Source of the DNA: Monosporascus cannonballus
Taxonomy: Eukaryota; Ascomycota; Sordariomycetes; Xylariales
DNA length: 64,000 bases
Assembly (NCBI GenBank): GCA_004154925.1
Contig: QJNS01000105.1
Coordinates: forward strand, 62,001 to 126,000
Direction: 5' to 3'
The notes beneath the pieces are model-generated. The model was not told the DNA's origin, made no database searches, and was given only the letters and a program-made list of their open reading frames with translations. Shown one piece after another: positions 39,701 through 49,377 of the stretch. The position numbers and the translations under genes are program-made. Numbering within the stretch: position 1 is the first letter of the stretch; every line of letters begins with the position of its first letter.

Positions 39701-41900
39701 AAGGTATTTATCGTATCTCTATGCCTGCATTTACCGCTATTATCGATCGAATATTAAAATCTTAATTTTTTTTCCTTTTATTTATTAAAAGGAAATAAAA
39801 TAAATTTTACCTGGCCAATTTTTCCGTTAATCAAAACTTCGTACTGGCGTATCCATAATAATCCTAAAATTATATCGTAATTCCCGAATGGAACGATATC
39901 AAAATCAACCGTTTGATATTATTTTTTAACAAAAATCTCGAGGTAATTAATTTTGCGTATAATTTTTCCGTTATCGTAAACGAATTCCTGATTTTCGGCA
40001 TTTGTCGCTATATAAGATTTTAACTTATATCTCCATAACAATCTAAACTTATTAATTATATCCGGCATAATATAATTTCCGCCCAGAATTCCGTAATTTA
40101 CTATTACGATATATTAATATGTTCCGATTCGTATTTCTAAAGTAATAAGGTTATTAACGTTTTTTATTATCGCATTTAAATCCTTTTTTGGGAATTCTCC
40201 TTAACTCCTTTAAGTCTTATTATCTTACGGCTTTTTTATAGGTAATCTTTTTTTTTTAATTCCTATTCGAATTTATCGAATTTTACTTATATTTCTTCGT
40301 TTAGCGCGTTAAGCTGCTATATTTGTCGTTATTGCCGGCGTACTATTTCTTCGAGTCGTATTAATTACTTCTGATTCTGCTATGGTTCCTTTTCTTATCA
40401 AATAAATTATTCTCTTATATTTACGACTGTATTCCATTATGTATCGTTTTGGTTATCGTTTTAAAGATTTCCTGTAAATTAACATATTTCTTTTTTAATA
40501 ACCTTTTTTTATAAGGATTTATAATAAATATTAATTGAAAATAAAGGTCCGTAATAACTTTTTAATAATGTTTTTTTATTATACGCTAAATCAACTCCTT
40601 TTTCGTTTAATAATTATATTATCCATAATAACAAAAAAGGTTTTCCTGCGAGCATTATTTTCTTTCGGGCTAACTTTTTGTTTCGGCCAACTGCTGGATA
40701 TCTTTTAAAACTATAGTTCGAAGCTGTCGATACCATTACTTATTATTCTTATTATGCCCGATACGGTTTAAAAAATCGAATCTCTTATAATATATGCGGG
40801 TAATTCGTACGTAAATATATTATTTTTATTCCTTATAATTGGGATATTCTCGTCGTTAACAATATATGGCATATATTTTGCCGTATCGATCGGAGGTTCT
40901 TATATAAACTTTTTCTATTTAATCTTGGTATTTACGTAATTATCCTTATAATGCCTTTTGTTATGCTCGCGTTACCTGTTAAGCCAGCTTTTTGGTTTTT
41001 CGTATTTTTTGTCGGATTTTTTATTATAATGGTCCCTGTTAAACCTTTTGCTTAAGGCCTGATACGTACTTGGGTTAAATTATGTTAATAATCTTGCTAT
41101 CGTTTCCTTAATTATTCCTAGATTATTTTTCGGGTACAGGGGTTTAATTATCCTATTATGGCTTTTTGGGCTTCTTATATTTATAGGTCTTATATCCCAT
41201 TTTGCCATAGTTAAAATACTTAATCTGGCTTTAATTTTATCTGTAGGTAACGCCGAATTCCATAGGTCCTGGCGTTATTCCGTAAGAAATAAAAAATGCG
41301 TTTCGTTTTTTCCCTTGGTTAAACTTATTATATCCCGAACATAAAACATATTATCCTTTTTTTTCCTATCGTCTTTCAAACTGTCGATTATTAATCTTAA
41401 TTACTTTTATAATATACTGATTTAAAGTAATTAATCGTTTAATTCGAATAATTTTATCTTTTATATTATTTTTTAACCTTTTATAAAACATGTCGATAAA
41501 GGCGTCGGTTTTATTATTTCCCTATCCGGCCTTAACCACAAAATTCTTGAAGGTTACGGCGTATTTGGATACAAATCCTTTTTATCAAAATTATAAAAGT
41601 TATTAAGCCGTTAATCGTTTTTTATCCGGATTGCCGAAATTATCGCGCACTTTGTTTTCGAAATTGGTATATATTGAAAAAATCTCGTTAATAAAATCCT
41701 CCTTATTTGCTTTTCTTACTTTTAAGAAATTTTTCATAATAGGTTTAAACCAATTAGCCGTATTTTTTATTAAGTATGCTCCTATTGCTAAAACCATATC
41801 CGCTAAATTATTAAGGTTTAAGAAACGAAAATAAATTCGTGCTTAAATTAAAAAAGTTTAAGGGTTACCTTTTTTATCGTAAAGTTCTGGCTTTTTGGCT
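36780..41900 (-). pseudogene. Element D gag-pol remnant
   Basis: Reads right to left. The gag block at 41603-41797 is open for 64 codons with the fungal Gypsy gag pattern N-W-F-K-P-I-M-K-N-F and G-N-P-D-K-K-R. The CCHC remnant is at about 41180-41217, protease at about 39830-40150, and RT at about 38850-39450 with an unmutated Tyr-Leu-Asp-Asp at 38971-38982. RNase H lies at about 38200-38700, integrase at about 37170-38170 and the chromodomain at about 36780-36920. The frame is broken by many stops. Confidence 0.75.
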
Positions 41901-42078
41901 TTATACGAGCGAAAGAAAATTAGGCAGGCGTAACCCTAAGTTGTCGAACTTCTCTTTCCAGCTCCCGAATTCGAGCTTAAAACTACTAAATAAGAGTTTC
42001 CTAAATGTTGGTCGACATCTTAACAATATTAAGTATTGTTTAAAATCTAACGGTACTATTAAATAAAAGTTTATAACA

Positions 42079-42519
42079 TATAACGGCTAGGCGGTTTAAC
42101 CAATTATTAAACCTTAAGTCGACGGCTTTATATTAACAGGAATATTATAAAAATCTAAGCAATAAATATAATAACGTATCACGTCTCGTAATACCAAAAA
42201 TGCCTTAAGTAACGATATTATAATGCAAATACTTAATATTAATAAATATTATAAGCTGAAGTTATTTAAATTATAAAATTAATAAGCCTATATATTTTAC
42301 TTTTGGCTTAAGGTGCTTATCATAGCTTAACAACACTTCTCCAGTTAAATTCCCTTAAGCCCCTTTAAGCCCCTTCTGGTGCTTATCCGGCTCAAGCTCT
42401 TTCGACCAATCAGGGCCCTTAAGTCCTTTAAGCCAGTTACGTGACTTCTTGGCTAAGTCGGGGTTTGGTTCTTTAGGACCCCGACCGTTTCCAAAAGCCA
42501 AGACCGTTAGGTCATAACA
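42079..42519 (-). repeat. Element D 5' LTR
   Basis: On the plus strand it runs TATAACGGCTAGG to GGTCATAACA. The U3 half retains C residues (TTAAGCCCCTTTAAGCCCC and GGGGTTTGG are clear), while its other half shows many G-to-A changes. Confidence 0.92.
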
Positions 42520-42524
42520 CCTAC

Positions 42525-44220
42525 CGAACCTATCGTTTGCAAATAATAATATAAGTACAAATTGCAATAGTATTACAATTAACGGTTAAATAATAATAAC
42601 CGTAAATTATAATTATACCATAATCGGACTTCGAAAAATCTGGAAAAAATAAAACTAATATTAAAGTTATTATTTATAACTAATACGTTTCACGTTTCTT
42701 AACGAAAGAATTAGCCAAAAACGAAATGGCATTTTAATTAAAAATTTCCTAATAATTTAATAATCAAGTTCGAAAATTGCAAATTAAGAATTTAAATATT
42801 ATAAAGTTAATATAAATAATTAAACGTTCAGCCGAAATAAAAAGGAAATATTTTTTAAATTTAAATAAAGTTTTATATTATCGGAATAAATTCGTAATCC
42901 CGTTATATAACGTTTTACGAAAACAATTAATTAGCTAATACCGTAATAATCTAAAAGCAAAATATATAAAATATGTCCGTATATTAAAATTAATAACTAA
43001 AAAGTTTTATTAGAAAAATATGGTAAACGATATCCAAAAATATACCAAATAATATCCAAACTACCAAAGTATAATAAAGCTACGCCATAAACCATATAAA
43101 CAGCTATAATCCTTTCCGTTATTTAAATAACTCTTCTAAAAAATCTCGTTAAATTTTATTACAGAACTTCCTAAAAGCCTAAGTTTAAATAGGTTAAAGT
43201 ATGACATAATCCTAGTAATTGTTAACCGCTTTACGAAATTAAAATTATTTATTCTTACGGTTAAAACCTTAATTGCAGCCAAATTGGCCCGATTGCTTTA
43301 TAACGAAATTAAGTATAAATTCGGTACGCCAACCGGAATTATTAATAATAAAGATAAATTATTAACGAATTAATTTTAGACAAAATTTTGCAAAAAGCGA
43401 AAAATAAAGCGGCAAATATTAATTATTTACTATCTGCAAACCGATAGGCAAACGGAACGTACCTATTAAGTCCTAAAATATTATTTCCGTAATTACGTTA
43501 ATAAGTATTAAAATAACTGGATAAAATTATTATAAAATACAAAATTCGTATATAACAATACGTAAAACGCGTTTACCGGCCGCTTTCCGTTTAAAATCTT
43601 ATATAAGTACCATTTAAGAATAATAAAATATTTCTTATAAAGGTTTAAAAAATAGGTATAAGGAATTAAAAAGCGTTTCGAAAAAATAATAACTATTTAT
43701 CGAATAATATATAAATATTAGAAAAAAAATAATAATAGCCTAAAAAAATATTATAATTAACGCCATACGCCTATGGAATTTTAATTAAGGTAATAAGTAA
43801 ATTTATTAACCAAAAACTTCAAATTTAAAAATAAAAAGTTCGTACCTATTTATATCCAAATTACGATCAAAAAACGAATAAGTTCCTAAGCATATAAAAT
43901 AATCCTTCTTACTAAATATTAACGGATATATAATATATTTTTAATATTCTTATTAAAACCGTAACATAACCGGAAACCGGGTAACGTTCAAATGGCGTTA
44001 CCGGACCTAATAAAGGAATAAGAAAAATAAGTAATAAAAAATATCGTCCGCTATCGAGATAACCAGGGGTAACGCAAATATCTAATTAAATAAAAAGGTT
44101 AACCCGCTAAATATAATACGTAAAAGCTTTAAAAATACTTTAAGTACGTATTTAAGATATTACAGCGCTACGAGAAAAAAATTAAATACGTATATAAAAA
44201 ATAGGACGATCCAAAAACCG
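42525..44220 (+). pseudogene. Element Y integrase and chromodomain remnant
   Basis: Integrase core at about 43160-43450: I-I-L-V-I-V-N-R-F-T-K, then K-F-G-T-P-T-G-I-I and the Q-T-D-R-Q-T-E-R-T motif before 43460. A chromodomain-like segment at about 44030-44170 reads V-R-Y-R-D-N then K-Y-L-I-K. Stops throughout. Confidence 0.7.
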
Positions 44221-45844
44221 TAAGACAATAACAGCTTAATCAGAAATTAATTGCCTAATAATTACAAAAATTACAAAAAATAATTTTAAGCAAAATTAAA
44301 ATATTAATATTAAAGTATTGCCTAATTACATAACTATTCTTAAACCTTTGGCGAATAATTACCTTATTATATATTAATCGGAAATCTATAACGTAAAAAA
44401 ATTAAACTTTTATTTCGAAAATAAGATTTTACGCTTAATTATTAAATTTTACGTTAATTAGCTTTTAATAGGCGTATTAAGAAAATTAGCATAAGAATAT
44501 CGGAAAATAATCGGAAAATATACGACGGCAAAAAATAAATACGTTTATTAAACCTATTAAGCATAAAACCCGGAAAAAATTTAAAAATATTTTATTCTTT
44601 ACAAAAAAAAAGGCCTAAATAATTAGAATATAATTTGTTATTAATTAGAAATAAGGTGCTATTTTTAAAACGCTTAATATATTTAGGTTTGGTAACAATT
44701 TTGCCGGGTAAAGCCGTTTTTTAATTATAGTTATTAATAAATATCAAAATTTCTTTAAGGTATTGGAAAATAAGCGGAAAATATTTGTAAATAAGGAACG
44801 TAATAACATAACGGCTCTTAAAAATTGCCTTACTTATAAGGGTACCTTAAAACTGCCCCTAATTAGAAATTAATTACGGAATAATAAAAAAATCGTAATA
44901 TTTATAAAAAGGATTTAAATTTGCAAACTTATAAAACGGTATTAAGATTAAATTTTTGCAGCTATAACGGACGATCGAAAATCGACCTTTATTGCATTAA
45001 GGAAATGATATTTTTTAATAATAACCGCGTTAAAAACAAATTCGGCCTTACAAAGGACGTCGAATCGACGATTAACCGTAATTACGTCGGAACGTTCATA
45101 TTAGGTATCCGTAATATAAGCCTTTTCGAACTCGTCGATTAACTCCTAATTATCGATACCGAATTAAAAAACCGTTTAGGCAATATTTTTAAGGATAATT
45201 AAAATTTAAACGGAAATTAAATAATAATATTAATAATATTAAAAATAATTACTTACCGCGCGAAAAATCTTATAATAATAATTAGTTATAACGTAATTTA
45301 AGGCGCCCGGAACTTAAATGCAAATCGTACGGTAATCGAAATAACGTTATATTACATAAATACAGTACGGCTTATTGCCGCTTATAATACGATTAGTATT
45401 TATCTTACTATTAGCATTAAAGGGATGGCGTTCGAAAAAATCCTAATTTTTCTTAATATCAAAATATTATTTCTTTTAAAACTCCTTACGAAAAAAAGAT
45501 ATAACGAACGGAAATAATACGCAAAACAAACGGAAAAGGCGAAATGAAAATAAAGAAAAATGGGAAACCGAACAGAACGCGTATATAAAAGGAATAGAAA
45601 TATAGGCGTAAAAGGGAAAAAAAATAAGGTAAATAAGGTGAAGTTAAAAACGGATTATAATAAAAAATTGGGCGGAACATAATTAATTACGTAACATAAT
45701 ACGCATTAATTATTACGATAATTACTTATAACATAATATAACGGTAAATTATCGGCAAATATATCTAATTAAATCTGGGAAATACGTTATATCAAATTAA
45801 TAATAATGCTATTAAAGATTAATAGCTTAAAAAAAGAGAATAAT
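44221..45844 (+). other. Element Y 3' region of unclear content
   Basis: About 1.6 kb between pol and the 3' LTR. A plus-strand frame is open at 44921-45142 (74 codons). The minus strand over the same bases also gives a protein-like frame (E-L-I-D-E-F-E-K-A-Y, R-R-F-D-V-L-C-K-A-E-F-V-F-N-A) with few stops. By analogy with the other elements the minus-strand reading is attractive, but I cannot choose. Confidence 0.35.
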
Positions 45845-46050
45845 TATAAAAATACAGCCCTTATAAGGATAAAGTTAATAATAAACCAGTTACCGATCAG
45901 CCACCGACCCACTTATTAATATAAATCCACCATCTGGCAGTTAGTAGGAAACGCTAGATAGAAATAACCTAATATATTCACTTCTTGGAATCTGCTTTAC
46001 GACTGGTCGGAGATCACCTCACCCAGCTTACAGCTGTCCATTATCTTACA
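45845..46050 (+). repeat. Element Y 3' LTR
   Basis: 206 bp, TATAAAAATACAGCC to TTATCTTACA, followed by GGCGA. Its last 120 bp are nearly unmutated, unlike the 5' copy. Confidence 0.88.
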
Positions 46051-46055
46051 GGCGA

Positions 46056-46484
46056 TTAATGGTCTCGTTAATATTACGCTATTTACGTACCAGATTTTCT
46101 TTTAACTTTTACCAAAAGCGCAAAAACGTTTTTTTTAATAATAACTTTTTCGCGATTTAAACGATTTTTTTTCTTTTTAATACGATATAAAAAATCGATT
46201 AGAACGCCAGAACTATCGCAGCGATAACGGTTCTTGGTATATTCGTTATAACGACGAATTTTTTTTATTTATTTGACATTTGGTATCATTTTCGAAATAA
46301 GGCGTATACGGCATAATTTCAAAACCAAATTTAACAATATAAACAGCCAAAAAATCTAGGTTTTCTTTTTAATTAGGACAACTGCAAAACTTGTAGTTAG
46401 CAATACGACTTACTATAATAAAAGATAATAACTTACCGAGAAAAAAAATCTTTAAGGATAAAGATCTTAAAAGAAAAGAAATTG
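46056..46484 (-). pseudogene. Element A antisense ORF, N-terminal part
   Basis: Minus-strand remnant continuing 24279-24524. G-F-E-I-M-P-Y-T-P-Y-F (46280-46312) begins the zinc-cluster-like motif: Y-X2-Y-X6-C. The second half, Y-N-E-Y-T-K-N-R-Y-R-C-D (46214-46254), gives Y-X2-Y-X6-C in a frame shifted by one base. The basic segment before it differs from B, showing that the family diverged before RIP. Confidence 0.55.
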
Positions 46485-46877
46485 TATTACGACTTAATCT
46501 AAGATCGGTCGCAAAAAAAGGTCGGACCTATATAAAAAGGCTACATAATTTAAATCTTTCTTGGCGTCAAAATTTCAATAAATCTATATAAAACCAATCG
46601 AATCCAATGATATTAGATCTGTAACGATGTCAAAATTTAATAGAAATCCAATCAACTTGTAAGGATATATACGCTTATTATTTCCATAATTTAGATAACT
46701 TCAGTTTGCAATAAAATACTTATTAATACTAATTGTTTGCAATATTATTTCTATATTCTTAATATTACGAGACGTAATACGTTATTATATCTATTGCTCA
46801 AAATCCTACGATACTCCTGCTAACTTAAACTCGTACGACTAAGGTTTAATAGTTGGTTAAATCGCCTAGCCGTTACA
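46485..46877 (+). repeat. Element A 3' LTR
   Basis: 393 bp, TATTACGACTTAATC to CCGTTACA. The core from GGATATATACGCTTATTATTTCC onward matches the other G1 LTRs. The upstream U3 is unrelated to theirs, with TATATAAAA near 46530 and 46595 and a repeated GTCAAAATTT. Confidence 0.88.
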
Positions 46878-46882
46878 AAAGG

Positions 46883-47514
46883 TTTTGTTAAAAACGAAAA
46901 CGTTTTTTCTTATATTTTTTTATTATTTCGATTTATTTACGTTATATCGGTTCCTTATTTAATAACCATGATTTTCGAAAAAGCGAAACGATCAAATAAA
47001 ATGTTAATAAAAATTAGAAAAACGCTATTCAAACGCTTATAATCGATCGTCGTACTTTTAAAAATCCTGATTTCAAAATAACGGCATAAAAATCGGACTA
47101 CTTAGCCTTTTTCCAAGCATTAAAGGTTACCGTTATTAATCAGAAAACGTTATACGTATAAACGAAATCGGAAATAAAATAACGCATAATTTAATTAATT
47201 TTATACGGTAATTTAATAAGTTAAACATTTTTCTTAAATTCATAATAGCTTCTAGCAAACCTTATTAATTTTTTTTCGTCAGCATATTTTCGGTACAGCA
47301 TATTATATATTATCAGATAACTTAATAATCTTTAAAAGTTAAACGCAAAAATCTTTTACGCGCTATTTCCTTAATTGCTTACGCTGTACGGAATTAAACT
47401 AAAAGCTATATATCGTTCGAAAGCCCAGATTCTGATATATAAAAAGATGATATTTTTTCAATTTTCTAACGCGTTATTAAGAAGCTTTTTAATGGGAAAG
47501 AAATCAATAAGTAG
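46883..47514 (-). pseudogene. RIP-mutated minus-strand coding remnant, unidentified
   Basis: AT-rich DNA outside element A. On the minus strand a single frame over about 46950-47420 is interrupted only by stops that RIP could create. It contains long protein-like runs such as L-I-I-Y-N-M-L-Y-R-K-Y-A-D-E-K-K, R-F-A-R-S-Y-Y-E-F-K-K-N-V and I-S-D-F-V-Y-T-Y-N-V-F. It looks like an old repeated gene or transposon ORF; no domain recognised. Element A inserted at its left side (AAAGG). Confidence 0.35.
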
Positions 47515-48041
47515 GTCGGCGCGCAACGCGGGTGTGGGGTGGCCCGTTGATGGGGTGGTCCGTCGGTGGAGGGTCATCTTAAATGATATTCGACCCATTT
47601 TCTGGCATTAGTTTCCCCTCAATAATGACGATAATGTTGTTAAGTGCCCAGACGAGAACTAAAAAGTGGAAGGCATAAGACTTAATGTTCTGGTGCAACT
47701 ATGTTGTTGTGCGTTAATGCTGATGTTCCTTTTTATTAGTTGTCGGTTTCTTAAACTTAGGTGACTCTGAAGTTTGTGGGTGACCTACTTAGCTAATACT
47801 CAACGCGATCTGATGCGACAACCCTCCCACCACCGTCACTTTTCCTTCGCCAATAATAACACCATCTCGGAAACTCCCTGCAAAAAGTTTGGGCGTTTCT
47901 TAAACCCCGGAAAATGATGAAACCAACCGTTTTCTCCGGGAGAACGTAGGGCAATCGTAGCGGAAATTCTGGGTAATAAAAAGCATACGGTCCTAACGGA
48001 ACTGTGCAAATGTTATAATAATACTATTGCTTATACTATAG
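47515..48041. other. Intergenic DNA at the AT/GC boundary
   Basis: Composition changes within a few dozen bases near 47515 (GGTCGGCGCGCAACGCGGG). No gene, RNA or repeat recognised here. Confidence 0.5.
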
Positions 48042-48445
48042 TGTCGTGGAATAAGGGTATCTCTGTTAGCCATCAAGCTCCCAGCACCCCGGAAAAACCT
48101 TATTCCGGAAAGCACACAGTACCTATATAGAGAGCTTCCTAGCCCCCGCTCCTCAGAGCTCAATTCTAGTCAGACAATTATCATTTCTCACACTCTATGT
48201 ATGAAACCCTGACATCACACACAGAAGCATATAACTGAAGAAAAGTGTATTAACAGGTTGCCTGACCTCTAGAAGGTCCTAGCTAGAAAGTGAAGGTAGC
48301 GAATCCTCCTTTTATACACGTAAATACAGCTGTGGCTGAGAGGAAAAGGTACCAGGGGTGCATAAAGTAATCTCCGCTAGGGCTGACTGGCGTTGTTAGG
48401 TCTGACACTATGCTACCTTCTCTCCCGATCAGCCTAACTGTGACA
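48042..48445 (+). repeat. Solo LTR (family E) with a nested insert
   Basis: 404 bp from TGTCGTGGAA to ACTGTGACA, flanked by TATAG (48037-48041 and 48446-48450), so a solo LTR with its 5-bp target duplication. Related copies are at 52916-53110 and 55672-56239. It includes TATATAGAGAGCTTCCTAG, a TATA-type core found in all three. The extra length relative to the others is the insert at 48200-48407. Confidence 0.8.
48200..48407. repeat. Short LTR-like insert inside the family E solo LTR
   Basis: 208 bp absent from the other two family E LTRs, from TATGAAACCC (possibly TGTG originally) to GTCTGACA, flanked by CTATG on both sides (48195-48199 and 48408-48412). A 5-bp duplication and CA end fit a second solo LTR; no other copy in the window. 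Confidence 0.6.
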
Positions 48446-49005
48446 TATAGAGCGTAAAAAATAATCCTAATTTTTAATAATAAGCTTTATTTCAACCGTG
48501 AACCAGCCTTGAATAAATAAAGAAGGCTTATAATTATTCGTATGTCTCGAAAATAAAATATATCAGGTCTTTATGCGGAAAAAAAACCTCGTTCACTCTC
48601 TTCGTTCTTCAGTAGATTAAACGACGGCATCAGATATTATTTAGCTAAATCTTTATAATTTCGCTATTTGTAGCGCAACAAATACTGTTAAAGTATAAGT
48701 CAAGATCGGTACTGAACAAAGGACCCCCAACTGCGCGACTTCGATGCAATGCTATATATATTTATAACTACCGCTCTCCCATATTTTGTTCCAGGAGTGT
48801 AGTCTTTGCTGACGCAAGATATGGGAAAGAGCGCCCGGCCACTGGCATTAGTCCTTAAACTTCGTGCGTTATATCTAAATCGTGAATGGCCACAGCTGAG
48901 CTCCTGCGTGCGCCGCGCCCCCCGGCCCCTCCCTTTTCCAGATGGGCGCTCGGTCCGTATAAGGGTCGTGATGGGGAAGGTTCTCTTGTTAAGACCAGGT
49001 CGGGG
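48446..49005. other. Intergenic region
   Basis: About 560 bp including the 3' flank of the minus-strand gene ending at 49006. AT-rich patch at 48450-48660. Nothing else recognised. Confidence 0.4.
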
Positions 49006-49377
49006 TCAAATGAGCATGCGCAAAGCCGCAACGGCCACTAATGCCAAACCGGTCAGTGTAACGCCGTGGTTTGGCCTGGCCGAGCTAGCCATATGGATGG
49101 CAAGTCCGTTGGACTGGGATATGTTGCGGCCGTTAACATTTAAGCAGTTGCCGAAATCGAGCATTATCCCGCCCGAATCGCTATCGCCGGCAATGGCTGA
49201 AGGGATCTGGCACCACTCCCAGCACCCATCAACGACGTGAACAGGATTCGGCAGGCAGCAGGTGGCCATGGCAGAAATGTTCTGGCCCGGGATAACCGCA
49301 TACGTGATGTTTTGCGGGATAGACAGGGCTTCAGGGACTTCGCCGACGGGGCAGCTCATGTTGCTCGACGAGGACAT
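49006..49377 (-). CDS. small Cys-rich protein with hydrophobic C-terminal tail
   Basis: 123 codons, single exon. An in-frame stop lies a few codons upstream of the ATG, which fixes the start. There is no N-terminal signal peptide. Six cysteines include a Cys-Cys pair and the block A-T-C-C-L-P-N-P-V-H-V-V-D-G-C-W-E-W-C. The C-terminus ends in a hydrophobic segment after A-R-P-N-H-G (T-L-T-G-L-A-L-V-A-V-A-A-L), suggesting a tail anchor or GPI-type signal. Similar short proteins of this layout are, from memory, common and uncharacterised in Pezizomycotina; I cannot name a domain. Codon use is normal and RIP-free. The gene is isolated, with over 2 kb of empty sequence upstream. Confidence 0.65.
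   Translation of the reverse strand: MSSSSNMSCPVGEVPEALSIPQNITYAVIPGQNISAMATCCLPNPVHVVDGCWEWCQIPSAIAGDSDSGGIMLDFGNCLNVNGRNISQSNGLAIHMASSARPNHGVTLTGLALVAVAALRMLI

Larger units (their letters stand above)
35645..42519 (-). mobile_element. Element D: G1-family Ty3/Gypsy retrotransposon in reverse orientation
   Basis: 6875-bp element on the minus strand inside element Y, with target duplication CCTAC (35640-35644 and 42520-42524). LTRs 42079-42519 (5') and 35645-36085 (3') are both 441 bp. gag, CCHC, RT with intact YLDD, integrase and antisense ORF are readable. Its U3 is built of CTTAAG/CCTTTAAG-type repeats, unlike those of A, B and C. It shows opposite strand bias of RIP in its two LTRs. Confidence 0.92.
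24525..46050 (+). mobile_element. Element Y: Ty3/Gypsy retrotransposon with 206-bp LTRs
   Basis: LTRs 24525-24730 and 45845-46050 with target duplication GGCGA (24520-24524 and 46051-46055). Elements Z and D sit inside; net length about 7.4 kb. The gag knuckle, RT, integrase and chromodomain are readable in order across the insertions. About 1.6 kb between chromodomain and 3' LTR (44220-45844) is longer than pol needs and holds frames open on both strands. Confidence 0.9.
88..46877 (+). mobile_element. Element A: G1-family Ty3/Gypsy retrotransposon, host of all nested insertions
   Basis: Oldest layer of the nest. Its 5' LTR and gag lie left of the window; the visible pieces are 88-1777 (protease, RT, start of RNase H), 22570-24524 (RNase H end, integrase, chromodomain, start of the antisense ORF) and 46056-46877 (rest of the antisense ORF and the 3' LTR). 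The pieces are collinear with the uninterrupted order seen in elements B and C, which proves they were once continuous. Elements X (at TTATA) and Y (at GGCGA) split it. The base run after the 3' LTR, AAAGG at 46878-46882, should be its right target duplication; the left one is out of view. Heavily RIP-mutated and not coding. Confidence 0.85.

Noticed and set aside
42355..42567. 70-codon minus frame rich in K-G-L-K-G
   Set aside because: Translation of the repetitive U3 of the element D LTR.
1..47515. Centromere or mitochondrial insertion as an explanation of the AT-rich block
   Set aside because: All of it up to 46877 is explained by RIP-mutated retroelements with target duplications; no satellite arrays or organelle genes were seen. 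A centromeric position cannot be excluded but has no sequence support here.
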